From Chitinophaga sp. CF418 (GTDB lineage Bacteria; Bacteroidota; Bacteroidia; Chitinophagales; Chitinophagaceae): 64,000 nucleotides of DNA. The position numbers were made by a program, and so were the translations under genes. The stretch spans positions 158,494 through 222,493 of the forward strand of contig NZ_FRCN01000009.1 in assembly GCF_900142925.1 (NCBI RefSeq), read 5' to 3'. The notes below the pieces were generated by a model, which made no database searches, was not told the DNA's origin, and saw nothing but the letters and a program-made list of their open reading frames with translations. Below are positions 26,899 to 37,119 of this stretch, one piece after another; position 1 is the stretch's first letter, and each line of letters begins with the position of its first letter.

Positions 26899-29784
26899 AT
26901 GGCATCCCGTTTATTACCTATGATGGTACTGTTTACCATTGTTTGCCTGCCTGTAACCGCCCAGGTGGCAAGTTTTAATATCCCCGACACTGTCTGTGTG
27001 AATACGCCTGTAAAAATTCAGAACACTTCAACCGGGGGAAACACTTATTTCTGGAACTTCTGTTCGGGTAACCTGTTCAGTACTCCTGTAGTGTCTAATC
27101 TGGGCAATATTGGCGGCAGCCTGAGTGTACCTACTTTTCTGTCTATGGCAAAGGACGGGAATAATTATTACGCATTTATTACCAATAACATAGGACAGCT
27201 GGTGCGATATAGTTTTGGCAATAGTTTCCTGAATACACCCAGTTCAGACAACTTTGGTAACCTGGGAGGAGCTATTCCCAATCACACCGAGGGGGTACAG
27301 GTGATCCAGGATATCAATGGCTGGCATGTGATAGCGGTGGGGGGAACAGCTGAGATATCGCCTTCCATTGTGAAGGTGGATTTTGGTTCATCCCTGGCCA
27401 ATGCGCCTGTGGCTACGAACTGGGGTAATATGGGCGGTATGGACTATCCGCATGACCTATACATTACACAAGAGGGAAGTAACTGGTACGGATTTACAGT
27501 AAATATTCTGAATCATACCGTTACACGATTTGATTTTGGTAATTCTGTTGGTAATATGCCTACGGCGGTGAACCTGGGAAACCTGGGTAACCTGAGTAAT
27601 CCCACAGGGATTTTTGCCACACAGGATAACGGTAACTGGTATGTGTTTGTAACGAATGAGGGCAGTAATACGATCACCCGCCTTGACTTCGGTAATTCCC
27701 TGGCGAATACGCCTACCGGTATGAACCTGGGCGGTGGAGGCGGTATTATTAACGGGCCAAGGGATATTTCCATCATCCATGACTGCGGAAAGATCTTTGC
27801 CCTGGTGGTATGCGGGGGGTCCTCTGACCTGACCCGCCTGGATTTTGCATCGGATATCACCAGCAATTTCACTGCCACCTCATTGAATTCAGGGGGCAAC
27901 TTCAGTTTCCCGCATTCTATTTCACCTATCTTCCGGGAAGGCAATGACCTGTATGCATTCATTACCAACGCTACCAGTAATACCTTGTCAAGGTTTGTCT
28001 TTAACAGTTGTAACAGTTCCAGTATAGCCTCGTCCACGTTAAAAGATCCGCCGGATGTTACTTATAACACGCCGGGGACATATACCATTAACTTGCTGAT
28101 GGATGAGACATTGGCTACACAGACCACTTACTGCCGAAGTATTGTAGTACTTGATCCACCGGTGGTAAATCTGGGGCCTGACCAGCGCATGTGTGCGGGC
28201 GGCACGACCGTATTAGATGCAGGTAGTGGCTTCAGCAGCTACAAGTGGAACACAGGTGCAACCACTCAGCAAATCAATGTAACTGCTGCCGGTACTTACC
28301 AGGTGGAAGTAAGCAATGGAGGTTGTACCACAACTGACGATATAACGATCAATATCAACCCGGTACTGGATATGACGGCCACACCGACTGACGTTACCTG
28401 TTTAAATGCGAAGGGTAAAATTGAAATAACCGCGACTGGTGGAACTGCTCCTTATACATATTATATCGGCAGTATCAGTAATGGAAACAACAACGTATTT
28501 GATAACCTGGATGCCGGACTGTATACTATCCAGGTGAAGGACAATGCCGGTTGCACGGTAACTGATGATGTAACGATCAATGACAACCAGGTATTGAATA
28601 TGACGGCCACGGTGACGGATGTTTCTTGTATAAACGCGAAGGGTAAAATTGAAATAACTGCGACTGGTGGAACTGCTCCTTACATATACTATATCGGTAG
28701 CAGCAACAATGGAAATAACAATGTATTTGATAACCTGGATATCGGATCGTATGCCATACAGGTGGAGGACAATGCCGGCTGCCGGTTGTCGCGTATTGCG
28801 GATGTGAAGAATGATCCCACAAAGACATTGGATGCAAGCGTTGTGACAACGCCGCCTACCTGTTATGGCGATACAGATGGGGGCATTAGTGTGCAGGTGA
28901 ACGGTGGCACAGGACCATTTGAATATGCATTGAAGGGAGGAAGTTATCAGACCAGTCCTGATTTCAGCAGTTTATCTGCCGGCAGCTATGTGGTGAATGT
29001 ACGTAATGCTTCCTGTAATGTGGATGTGCCGGTTGAACTGACAGGACCGGCTGAACTAAAGCTGGCGTATAATAAAACGGATGAATATTGCGGCGAGAGA
29101 AATGGTGAAGTGAATGCTGTGGTAATAGGCGGTACACCGCCTTATAGCTACTACTGGGATAATGTCGGAGTCAATGCTAATATTACGGGGCTGCAGGCAG
29201 GGACATATGAGCTGTCAGTGACTGATCAGCGGAATTGTGCACAGCAGTCTACCGTTACAGTTGATAATATTACGCTTCCACCGGTAGCTATCACCAACAG
29301 CGATACAACTATCAATATCGGTCAGTCTGTACAACTGCATGCTGTCAATGCAACTGATTATACCTGGACACCGGCCAATGGCCTGAGTTGTTTCAGTTGC
29401 GCTGATCCCATAGCCACTCCACGGGAAACCACTACCTATACTGTAACAACGACAGATAAAAATTGTAGTAAAACAGATATAGTAACGGTGTTTGTCACCT
29501 TTAATAATTCACTGTATGTTCCTACTGCTTTTACGCCGAACAAAGATGGCGTGAATGATCGGTTTGTTGTAAAGACAAGGGGTGTGGCGGTATACAATAT
29601 CCAGATCTTTAACCGCTGGGGGCAACTGGTATTCTCATCCAATAATGTGTCTGATCACTGGGATGGTAAGTTCAGGGATCAGTTACAGCCGGGAGGGTCG
29701 TATGTGTACATTATTAACTATAGTTTCTTTGGCCAGGAGAATAAAGAACTGATGCAGAAAGGGGCATTTACCCTGATACGATAA
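26899..29784 (+). CDS. T9SS-exported adhesin: beta-propeller, SprB repeats, gliding-type C-terminal domain
   Basis: A 961-aa protein with a signal peptide ending VTAQ (~22). Residues ~45-375 hold about six ~52-residue repeats of the form 'FGNSLaNTPtxxNLGNLGG...W-Y-FV/IT', consistent with a six-bladed beta-propeller. Then come a PKD-like segment, a cell-wall-adhesin-like 'NLGPDQRMCAGGTTVLDAG' unit, and four SprB-type repeats (two almost identical). The end (YVPTAFTPNKDGVNDRF ... YNIQIFNRWGQLVF ... GGSYVYIINY) is the gliding-motility-associated/type B T9SS sorting domain. It should be secreted and anchored or released at the cell surface. Ends at the bidirectional terminator at 29797. Confidence 0.88.
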   Translation: MASRLLPMMVLFTIVCLPVTAQVASFNIPDTVCVNTPVKIQNTSTGGNTYFWNFCSGNLFSTPVVSNLGNIGGSLSVPTFLSMAKDGNNYYAFITNNIGQLVRYSFGNSFLNTPSSDNFGNLGGAIPNHTEGVQVIQDINGWHVIAVGGTAEISPSIVKVDFGSSLANAPVATNWGNMGGMDYPHDLYITQEGSNWYGFTVNILNHTVTRFDFGNSVGNMPTAVNLGNLGNLSNPTGIFATQDNGNWYVFVTNEGSNTITRLDFGNSLANTPTGMNLGGGGGIINGPRDISIIHDCGKIFALVVCGGSSDLTRLDFASDITSNFTATSLNSGGNFSFPHSISPIFREGNDLYAFITNATSNTLSRFVFNSCNSSSIASSTLKDPPDVTYNTPGTYTINLLMDETLATQTTYCRSIVVLDPPVVNLGPDQRMCAGGTTVLDAGSGFSSYKWNTGATTQQINVTAAGTYQVEVSNGGCTTTDDITININPVLDMTATPTDVTCLNAKGKIEITATGGTAPYTYYIGSISNGNNNVFDNLDAGLYTIQVKDNAGCTVTDDVTINDNQVLNMTATVTDVSCINAKGKIEITATGGTAPYIYYIGSSNNGNNNVFDNLDIGSYAIQVEDNAGCRLSRIADVKNDPTKTLDASVVTTPPTCYGDTDGGISVQVNGGTGPFEYALKGGSYQTSPDFSSLSAGSYVVNVRNASCNVDVPVELTGPAELKLAYNKTDEYCGERNGEVNAVVIGGTPPYSYYWDNVGVNANITGLQAGTYELSVTDQRNCAQQSTVTVDNITLPPVAITNSDTTINIGQSVQLHAVNATDYTWTPANGLSCFSCADPIATPRETTTYTVTTTDKNCSKTDIVTVFVTFNNSLYVPTAFTPNKDGVNDRFVVKTRGVAVYNIQIFNRWGQLVFSSNNVSDHWDGKFRDQLQPGGSYVYIINYSFFGQENKELMQKGAFTLIR
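28372..28800 (+). repeat. Two near-identical SprB-type repeat units
   Basis: Units begin at 28372 and 28600 (228-bp period). Both encode TCLNAKGKIEITATGGTAPY-like sequence with very few substitutions at DNA level (second unit has SCINAKGKIEITATGGTAPY), indicating a recent duplication inside the adhesin gene. Confidence 0.85.
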
Positions 29785-29796
29785 TGAGTATATATG

Positions 29797-29839
29797 AACC
29801 GGCCATCTCTCATGTTTAAAAATATGGGGATGGCCGGTT
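29797..29839. terminator. Bidirectional terminator between convergent genes
   Basis: Eleven-base perfect arms (AACCGGCCATC / GATGGCCGGTT) around a 21-base loop, between the stop codons of the adhesin (+) and the permease-M1 gene (-). T-rich sequence follows on the + side. Confidence 0.7.
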
Positions 29840-29847
29840 TCGTGTTT

Positions 29848-32800
29848 TTATTTCACCTCTGCCAGGTTATCCGATTGATTCGCATCCGGCAGATAGCAAT
29901 AGGGATCAATAGCGACCGTTTTAGGCGGTTTGTTGACTGTAAGTGTCAGACTGGTCATGGCCCCGGAGAAATGATGTTTTTTCAGGTATATGGGAATACT
30001 ATGAGTGTTGATCCCGCCATCAAAGACGGCAATGTCTATGTTTTCATCCGGAGGCAGTGAGCGGTCATTGTTACGGTCTGTTTTGTCTACGCCCACATTT
30101 AACTGCAATTTGTATTGCCCGTTTGGCATCCGTTTACAGGACGCTAGTTCGACTTTCAGTGAGTAAACGATCACCTTTTCCAGCCAATCCTTAATGAGCC
30201 TTATTTCGCTTTCAGATGCATCCTGGCATAACTCATTCATCAAGTCATCCGCAGTAGCTTTTGTACCCGGGTAGGCGTGTTTATCCAGCAGGCGATGGAG
30301 GGCATTGTTCATCCGTTCTTCTCCCAGTGTTTCTTTTAGTGTATACATGGCCAGACTGCCTTTCTGATAATGCACAAAAGGTTGTCCGATTGTTCTGACC
30401 AATGGCTGCTCTTGTTCATCTGTGTAGCTGAGAGAGAAGTATAACTGGTTGTCAGTACGCAGGTATTCCCGCATAAACGGCTTACCAAAAGCGTGTTCCA
30501 ATAGCATGGCTTCTGTGTACTGTGCGAGCGTCTCTGTAAGCAATGCAGCTCCTGACTGAGCTACAGGAGAGAGTTTGTTTGCCCACCATTGATGCGCTAC
30601 TTCATGAGCAATGATACCATACGCATGATTGACCCTATTGCTATCGCTGAAATTACCCTGGAAACTGATGTTTTCAGCACTGAACACTACACCAGGGTAA
30701 GCTGTTGCAGCACCTTTGTATTGCGGTATTTCGGCGAGTATCAGTTGTTTATGCGGATAAGGACCGAAGTGTTGTGTGCAATAGTCTATGGCATCTTTCA
30801 TGGCCCGCATCATAACCGGGAGATTGGCAGTTTGCCCGGGGTGAAAGAGAATGCTGAAGTCCATGCCTTTATAAGTCTCTTTTTTTATTTCATACCTGCT
30901 GCTGCTGAGGGCAAACATGTAGTTGACAGGAGCAGCTGTTTTATAGTGGAAATAATGACGATTATTGGCTGACCAGGACCTTTGTAGTGTGCCTGTTGTT
31001 ACAATATATTGCCCGGCGGTGGTGGAAACTGTAGTTTCGAAATCAATGAGGTGGTAAGTACTGTCTGCAGGTAAGGGCTGCGCTTGTTCAGGCAGTCCAT
31101 TGACTTTCCGGTTGGCCTGGTCACTGATTTCAAACCTGTCGTTGTATCCAAGACAGGGAAGATATTTTTCCAGCTCAATGTAAGTGCCGTTATCGGTGAC
31201 TATATGCTCGCTATTGAATGGCATGAAGCCAGAACGGATCACTTCCATGGAAAATTGCAGTGTAATTTCGGTGCCTGGCAGTAAGGGTGTCTGCAGCTCA
31301 TACCAGTATTGCTTGAATATTTCGTCATGCGTTTCATGGGCTACACCCGGTAAATAAATACTGCAGGAAGTTACCTCCGGATCTGTGCTTACCCAGATCT
31401 TCGAAATAGGGTGAGAATAGATATTCCTGAGTTTGAAAGTACCGTTTACCGTGTATTTCCCTTCTTCCGGATATATGTCTACGTTTGTTTTTACAGCAGT
31501 AATGACCGGTTGGGGAAGATCAGCCAATGGTCTGTACCGTTGTTCATAACGCGCCTGCCAGTCCAGTTGTGCTTTATGGTTTCTATAGCCGCCTTCAATA
31601 TTGGTTTTATAATAGATAAAAGCGCCTGTGGACAGGAAAATAACCAGGGGTGCCAACCATACCAGCTTAACCCTTATTTGCCGCCATCTCCGCTTAATAT
31701 ACCGGCTCCTTTGCCAGCGGTGGATGGTCAGTAAAGAAAGGAAGGTTGCCAAAGCCGACCAGTATAGCATGTACCAGTTGAAGGCATGTGCGAAGTGCCC
31801 GAACCCGCTCATAGCTGAACAGCTCATGCGGGGTGTCTGTGCGTAACGTAACAGGTAGTGCTCCATTCCAAACTGACGGCCGAATATAATGATGGCGGCT
31901 GCTAATAGATTCAGGAGCATTCCCGGGTATTTGTTGGCTGTTAACGTTTGAATGAAGAGTGCAAGAATTGCAAACAGGAGTAGTGGAAACCCGCTGTAAT
32001 AGTATAGTGATGCATACAGAAGAAGGTCAATATGCCAATAGCCTTTGCTGATCTGCATTACTATTCCTATTATAATATTTGCGGTGATCAGTGTTGCAAT
32101 TAATAATGCCAGTGCGCTGCATTTCGCAGCCCAGATACTCCCATTGGGAACAGGCGTGCTATATAATAATGCCTGTGTATTTGTACTACGTTCACGGGCT
32201 GAAAGCTCAGCGGCGTAGAAGATGATCAGTAACATGGCGGGACGGACTGGTAGCAGTGATTCCACAATGATATTGGTGGCCGGATAAAAGTAAATACCAT
32301 AGGCGCCGTTCAAAAGCGAATCCTTCAATTCGACGAAGAAAATAAAGGCCCACATTGCTACCATCAGCAGGAAAGGGATATGTTTAAACACCGATATTAC
32401 TTCCAGCCTGAGCTGAGAACGAAAGCTGTTCCAGCCATAGAAGAACCCTTCGGAGATTACCTGTTGCTGACTGTAAGGCACCGCCGACGTCTGTTTCTCG
32501 TCTGTTCGGGACCGGATGGCCTTTACCGGGAGTTGTAAACGGAATGCAAAGCAGCTGTAGGTAATAACCAGCAATAAGCAGGAGCATGCCGTCCATAGCA
32601 GACGGTTCAGCAGTAATGTGCCACCCAGGGGGAAGGGTTGTTGGTTGCGTTGTAACACTGACCAGGAACGGGTATCTCCGAAAAAGATGGCCAATCCGAA
32701 TGGATCGCTTAATAATGGAAACAGGCCGGGTGTATTCGTTTTCAGCGCTGAACTGGCAAAAAGCGGAGAGTTGCCAAGTATGGCGCTGACAGTGTAAAGA

Positions 32801-33339
32801 ATGTATAACAGTACTCCTGCAGCATAGGTAGCGCGGACATCCCTGGTCAGTACTGCTGTGCAGAATATAATACTGCAAACGAACAGGATATTGGGTATCC
32901 CAAAAACAAAAAGTGGCTGAATAAAGTAACTGGGATCAAAGGCGCCCAGGCGGGAACTATCTGCCAATAGCGCACCTGTCAGCATACCCACGATTGAGGA
33001 ACAGAGCACAAGCAGCACAGCCAGTACTAATCCCATGAACCGGACAGTGAAATAAGGCAAGCGCCTTACTGCTGTAGTAAATAATACAGCATCCATTCCG
33101 TAGGTGGTGTCCCGCAGAACAACATTCGCACAGAATAAGGTGCTGACGAAAATAGAGAAAAGGGAAAGGATACTGATAATATATGTGATGACATAGGGAG
33201 CATTGGCGTGTACATCACTGCCGCCGAAGTTGCCGTGTACGCCCAGCATTCCCATTCCAAGGAATAGCGGAGCAGCTATCTGGAAGGTAAGCTGCCGGAA
33301 ATGGTATCGTACTTCAAATCCAGACAGGGCGCTTAACAT
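29848..33339 (-). CDS. ABC transporter permease fused to M1 family aminopeptidase
   Basis: 1163 aa from the ATG at 33337-33339, which overlaps the end of the upstream ATP-binding gene (ATGTTAA arrangement); a longer upstream reading runs into that gene and is rejected. Roughly the first 600 residues form two ABC-2-like blocks with about a dozen hydrophobic segments, and the rest is a gluzincin domain with H912-E-V-A-H916 in AHEVAHQWW plus an AEN segment in place of GAMEN. The fusion is a known Bacteroidota architecture; the substrate is unknown. With the ATPase at 33333 it forms a complete exporter or membrane-embedded peptidase. Confidence 0.88.
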   Translation of the reverse strand: MLSALSGFEVRYHFRQLTFQIAAPLFLGMGMLGVHGNFGGSDVHANAPYVITYIISILSLFSIFVSTLFCANVVLRDTTYGMDAVLFTTAVRRLPYFTVRFMGLVLAVLLVLCSSIVGMLTGALLADSSRLGAFDPSYFIQPLFVFGIPNILFVCSIIFCTAVLTRDVRATYAAGVLLYILYTVSAILGNSPLFASSALKTNTPGLFPLLSDPFGLAIFFGDTRSWSVLQRNQQPFPLGGTLLLNRLLWTACSCLLLVITYSCFAFRLQLPVKAIRSRTDEKQTSAVPYSQQQVISEGFFYGWNSFRSQLRLEVISVFKHIPFLLMVAMWAFIFFVELKDSLLNGAYGIYFYPATNIIVESLLPVRPAMLLIIFYAAELSARERSTNTQALLYSTPVPNGSIWAAKCSALALLIATLITANIIIGIVMQISKGYWHIDLLLYASLYYYSGFPLLLFAILALFIQTLTANKYPGMLLNLLAAAIIIFGRQFGMEHYLLRYAQTPRMSCSAMSGFGHFAHAFNWYMLYWSALATFLSLLTIHRWQRSRYIKRRWRQIRVKLVWLAPLVIFLSTGAFIYYKTNIEGGYRNHKAQLDWQARYEQRYRPLADLPQPVITAVKTNVDIYPEEGKYTVNGTFKLRNIYSHPISKIWVSTDPEVTSCSIYLPGVAHETHDEIFKQYWYELQTPLLPGTEITLQFSMEVIRSGFMPFNSEHIVTDNGTYIELEKYLPCLGYNDRFEISDQANRKVNGLPEQAQPLPADSTYHLIDFETTVSTTAGQYIVTTGTLQRSWSANNRHYFHYKTAAPVNYMFALSSSRYEIKKETYKGMDFSILFHPGQTANLPVMMRAMKDAIDYCTQHFGPYPHKQLILAEIPQYKGAATAYPGVVFSAENISFQGNFSDSNRVNHAYGIIAHEVAHQWWANKLSPVAQSGAALLTETLAQYTEAMLLEHAFGKPFMREYLRTDNQLYFSLSYTDEQEQPLVRTIGQPFVHYQKGSLAMYTLKETLGEERMNNALHRLLDKHAYPGTKATADDLMNELCQDASESEIRLIKDWLEKVIVYSLKVELASCKRMPNGQYKLQLNVGVDKTDRNNDRSLPPDENIDIAVFDGGINTHSIPIYLKKHHFSGAMTSLTLTVNKPPKTVAIDPYCYLPDANQSDNLAEVK

Positions 33340-34235
33340 ATCACACCCTCCTTTCCGCGACATTGCGCTCCAAATAATGCAGAGAAATAAACATCTTCGA
33401 GCCCGGGATGAAACGGTTCGAATCCGGGATCGGGGCAATCATCGGCAAGCACATGCAATTGTATGCTGCCTGCTACTCTGCGGGTGGAAATAATATTGAA
33501 GTCTGTTTGGAAATGCGACAGCGCATCTTTAGAGACCGTTTTCCGCCAGATCCGCCCTTCCAGGGCATCAGTCAGCGAGGCCGGCTTTCCCCGTAAAATG
33601 ACCTTCCCATGGGCCAATACGGCCATCTCAGGACACAGGTCATGCACATCCTCCACGATATGTGTGGAGAGCAATACAACCACCTGTTCCCCGATCTCAC
33701 TGAGCAGGTCATGGAAGCGGTTGCGCTCCTGAGGGTCCAGACCGGCAGTAGGTTCGTCAACAATGATCAGCTGAGGAGCACCCAGCAATGCCTGTGCAAT
33801 ACCAAACCTTTGCCGCATTCCCCCTGAGAAGGTACTGACGGCCTGTTTTCTGACCGCATAGAGGTTGGTCTGATGTAAAAGGGCCAGTACCTGCTCTTTC
33901 CTTTCTGCTTTATTTAATAGTCCTTTCAGTACAGCAAAATGGTCCAGCAATGCCATCGCGGATATTTTAGGATAGACGCCAAAGTCCTGGGGCAGATATC
34001 CCAGCTGGCTTCGCAGCTCCTGGGGATGCTGATGGATATCTTTGCCGTCGAACAAGACCTGTCCGCTGTCGGGTAACTGCAAAGTAGCCAGCGTGCGTAT
34101 TAAAGATGATTTGCCTGCGCCATTGGGCCCAAGTAATCCGAACATGCCATTGGAAATATCCAGTGAGATGTCGTCCAGCGCTTTGATATTATTGCTGTAA
34201 CTTTTGGTGAGGTGTTTTATTTGTAGTCTGTGCAT
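33333..34235 (-). CDS. ABC transporter ATP-binding protein
   Basis: 300 aa from the ATG at 34233-34235 (MHRLQIKHLTKSY); the upstream extension is not family-like. It has Walker A GLLGPNGAGKSS, signature FSGGMRQRFG, Walker B LIIVDEPTAGLD and a switch His in LLSTHIVED, as in ABC-2/CcmA-type exporters. Translationally coupled to the permease-M1 gene, with which it must work at the inner membrane. Confidence 0.92.
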   Translation of the reverse strand: MHRLQIKHLTKSYSNNIKALDDISLDISNGMFGLLGPNGAGKSSLIRTLATLQLPDSGQVLFDGKDIHQHPQELRSQLGYLPQDFGVYPKISAMALLDHFAVLKGLLNKAERKEQVLALLHQTNLYAVRKQAVSTFSGGMRQRFGIAQALLGAPQLIIVDEPTAGLDPQERNRFHDLLSEIGEQVVVLLSTHIVEDVHDLCPEMAVLAHGKVILRGKPASLTDALEGRIWRKTVSKDALSHFQTDFNIISTRRVAGSIQLHVLADDCPDPGFEPFHPGLEDVYFSALFGAQCRGKEGVIC

Positions 34236-34440
34236 ATATAGCTGGGTAGTTGAATATGCATGCAAACTAGGTTTCGGTGGAAGTGTGGTCAACTATAAAT
34301 GAGGAAACTGTGACGGAAGATGACAAACGACTGCAATTGAATTATTTTCGCTACCGTCGACGTACATCATGAAAAATACTGCTTTCGTCATTAATATTTG
34401 TGCGGGTGATTGAATAAGTGTTCTTTTATTTGTTTGCAAT

Positions 34441-35925
34441 ATGAATGAATTAACTAAAAGACAAGGGGCGCTGGTGAAGCGCCTGGATGTATGGCTGTTT
34501 GGAGGCATGCTGATATGGATCAGCATCCTGGAGATTCGGCCGGTTACGTGGGGCGTGTTCGTTATTCACGTACTCATATCGGCAATGATACAAATACCTG
34601 CCTTTGTATTCTCCTGGAACAGAATGCAATGGCTGCAGGAATTGTCACGGAGGCGGTATCTTTTGTACTGGCTGCTTTGTTATGTTGTTTGTTTGCCCCT
34701 TATTACTGCTTTTTGTATTGTTTTTAAGCTGGGTGGGCGTCCGGTGGGTTCTCTGGTCACAGTCGCTATTTGTTGTATTTCGCTGGAATTGTTATTGTCA
34801 GCACTTGTTTATTATCAGCAAAGAGGCCGCCATGTGAGATGGGTCAATAAGATCAGTCTTGATAAAGCAGTGTTGGTCAGCCTGCTGCTCATTGCTATTA
34901 CGCTTTCGGCTATGGCGGTGTCCAGCCTGGATAATCCGCGCTATCACACAAAGGAGCAACTACTGATCGGTTATGAGTTTGACCTGTATAAGATTGTCAC
35001 AAGGCCGGGTGTTTTTTTGAGTTTTATTGCCCAGTTCATGTTCATGTATTTGTGTGGTTACCTGTTGTACTATATTAATAGCCGTTTCCTGGTGGCCAGG
35101 GTCTTGAAGCAAAGGGGCATTGTGCTTTATGTGATGAGTGTATTTGCGGCGATGGCTTTTCTTTACCCGGTGCTGGGACAATTATTAGCTTTATTGCCTG
35201 TCAATAGTCTTTTAGGAGGGATCTTTTCAGAAAATCCGTTTTTACTGGAGAATGCTTTTGGCGGATTGTCTGTTATATTTTTAACACTGCCTATTGTACT
35301 GGCACTGCAATGGGCGAAGCAAAACAACCGTATCGTATCGCTGGAAAAGGAAAAGACGCGCGCGGAGCTTGACCTTTTAAAGCAACAACTGGATCCTCAT
35401 TTCTTCTTTAATACCTTGAATAACCTGTATGCACTAAGTCTGCAACAGTCAAAACAAACGCCGGAAAGCATCCTTCAGTTGTCGGAGTTGATGCGCTATG
35501 TGATCTATAAAGGAAATGAGGCGACTGTCCCTATCAGAGAGGAAATAAAGTATATAGCCGACTATATGCAGCTGCAGCAGATCCGTTTGAAAATGCAGTT
35601 GGACCTGCAGTTCGCACAGCACGTCAATGATGATGCTCAACCGGTACCGCCTATGCTGTTGATCGTCTTTATTGAGAATGCCTTTAAGCACGGTATAGCG
35701 CCGGCAGATGGCCCCGCATTCCTGCACCTGCATCTTACCTGTACTGAGCGGCAGCTGTATTTCAGCTGTGAGAACTCCTTCGAACCAGGTACTACCGGCA
35801 ATGCAGGCATAGGGCTCGGCAACCTGCAAAAGCGGCTGGCGCTGTTGTACCCAGGCCGGCATTCCCTGAAAACCGCTGTAAAAAATCATACATTTAAGGC
35901 TGAAATGCAACTGGACCTCTCATGA
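34441..35925 (+). CDS. LytS/YehU-type sensor histidine kinase
   Basis: A 494-aa protein with about eight hydrophobic segments in the first ~285 residues, then a His_kinase domain with the phospho-acceptor motif LDPHFFFNTLNNLYAL and an N-box IVFIENAFKHGI near 400. It overlaps the response regulator gene by four bases (ATGA), so the two are one two-component system. The ABC-M1 genes are divergently transcribed 205 bases away and are a possible target. Ligand unknown. Confidence 0.9.
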   Translation: MNELTKRQGALVKRLDVWLFGGMLIWISILEIRPVTWGVFVIHVLISAMIQIPAFVFSWNRMQWLQELSRRRYLLYWLLCYVVCLPLITAFCIVFKLGGRPVGSLVTVAICCISLELLLSALVYYQQRGRHVRWVNKISLDKAVLVSLLLIAITLSAMAVSSLDNPRYHTKEQLLIGYEFDLYKIVTRPGVFLSFIAQFMFMYLCGYLLYYINSRFLVARVLKQRGIVLYVMSVFAAMAFLYPVLGQLLALLPVNSLLGGIFSENPFLLENAFGGLSVIFLTLPIVLALQWAKQNNRIVSLEKEKTRAELDLLKQQLDPHFFFNTLNNLYALSLQQSKQTPESILQLSELMRYVIYKGNEATVPIREEIKYIADYMQLQQIRLKMQLDLQFAQHVNDDAQPVPPMLLIVFIENAFKHGIAPADGPAFLHLHLTCTERQLYFSCENSFEPGTTGNAGIGLGNLQKRLALLYPGRHSLKTAVKNHTFKAEMQLDLS

Positions 35926-36662
35926 GATTGCGATGTTTAATAGTGGATGATGAGCCACTGGCTCACGATATTATTCTGCGATATATGGAGGACGTTCCCT
36001 TCATGGAGAACTGCGGACAGTGCTACAGGGCTATGGAAGTGCCGGATTTTCTGAACGGGCAGGCTATAGATCTTATCTTCCTGGATGTTCGCATGCCTAA
36101 GTTGAACGGGCTGGATTTTCTGAGAACATTGCAGCAACGTCCACTTGTTATCATCACGTCTGCCTATGAAGAACATGCGCTGGAGAGCTTTGACCTGGAT
36201 GTATGCGACTATCTGCTGAAGCCTTTCCGCTTTGATCGTTTCCTGAAGGCCGCCAACCGGGCACTATCTGATTACACCCTAAGGCAACAAGCTACAACCA
36301 TAGCGCTGGCAGCGGCACCGCCACAGGTTACAACAGCTGTTCCTGAACGAATCTACATTAAGTCTGATAAGAAACAGATCTTACTGGACCCGGAAGATAT
36401 ATACTACCTCGAGAGTCTGGGTAACTATGTTAAGGTATGGGATGAACAGCGTTTCCTGCTGACCCCCAGAACATTGAGCAGCTTTGAGAGCCAGCTACCT
36501 GCAGATACCTTCATCCGCACTCATAAATCTTATATCCTCAATAAGAAATTTGTGCGCTATATTGAGGGAAATATTATTAGCCTGAAGAATGGCAAACAGC
36601 TGCCACTGGGAAAGAACTACAAACATGTGGTGAAGCAGTTGCTGAACGGTCAGGGAACCTGA
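35922..36662 (+). CDS. LytTR-family response regulator
   Basis: A 246-aa regulator with an N-terminal receiver domain (DDEPLAHDII; phospho-acceptor Asp in LIFLDVRMPKLNGL; Lys in LLKPFRFDRF) and a C-terminal LytTR DNA-binding domain (IYIKSDKKQILL ... ILYLES-like IYYLESLGNYVKV ... FIRTHKSYILN). Partner of the kinase that overlaps its start. Followed after 15 bases by a Nudix gene that may be in the same transcript. Confidence 0.93.
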   Translation: MRLRCLIVDDEPLAHDIILRYMEDVPFMENCGQCYRAMEVPDFLNGQAIDLIFLDVRMPKLNGLDFLRTLQQRPLVIITSAYEEHALESFDLDVCDYLLKPFRFDRFLKAANRALSDYTLRQQATTIALAAAPPQVTTAVPERIYIKSDKKQILLDPEDIYYLESLGNYVKVWDEQRFLLTPRTLSSFESQLPADTFIRTHKSYILNKKFVRYIEGNIISLKNGKQLPLGKNYKHVVKQLLNGQGT

Positions 36663-36677
36663 ATACTATTCATACAA

Positions 36678-37085
36678 ATGACGGCGCTTAAAACAGTTGG
36701 GCTTTTATCAGTTCAGCAACGGAAACTTTTACTGGCTTATAGCAGGAATAAACAATGTTTTTATTTACCCGGAGGTAAGGTGGATGCGGGAGAGTCGGAG
36801 ACCGGGGCCTTATGCAGGGAAATAGCGGAAGAGCTGAATGTTAGTATGACGGAACAGGAGCTCGTGTATTACACGCATGTTACTGCACCTGCTTTTGGTG
36901 AAAAAGAAGGCATCATCATGGAACAGGACTGCTACTGGTTACACCGGGATATTATACCTGAACCGGCGGCTGAAATAGGAGAAGTACGTTTCTTTTCAGT
37001 AGCAGATTATTCCAGACAGGAGGCACAGGCCCCTGGTGTGATCGCCATTCTGGATAAACTACAGCAGGAAGGTTTTATAGATTAG
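36678..37085 (+). CDS. Nudix hydrolase
   Basis: A 135-aa single-domain protein with a complete Nudix box, GGKVDAGESETGALCREIAEEL (GX5EX7REUXEE), which binds Mg2+ for hydrolysis of nucleoside diphosphate-linked compounds. The sequence fits ADP-ribose or (d)NTP pyrophosphatases but the substrate cannot be told. Lies 15 bases after the LytTR gene and 34 before the aldo/keto reductase. Confidence 0.9.
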   Translation: MTALKTVGLLSVQQRKLLLAYSRNKQCFYLPGGKVDAGESETGALCREIAEELNVSMTEQELVYYTHVTAPAFGEKEGIIMEQDCYWLHRDIIPEPAAEIGEVRFFSVADYSRQEAQAPGVIAILDKLQQEGFID

Positions 37086-37119
37086 TTTGCAGCGCAACAA
37101 TTACAAATCGTTATAAGTT

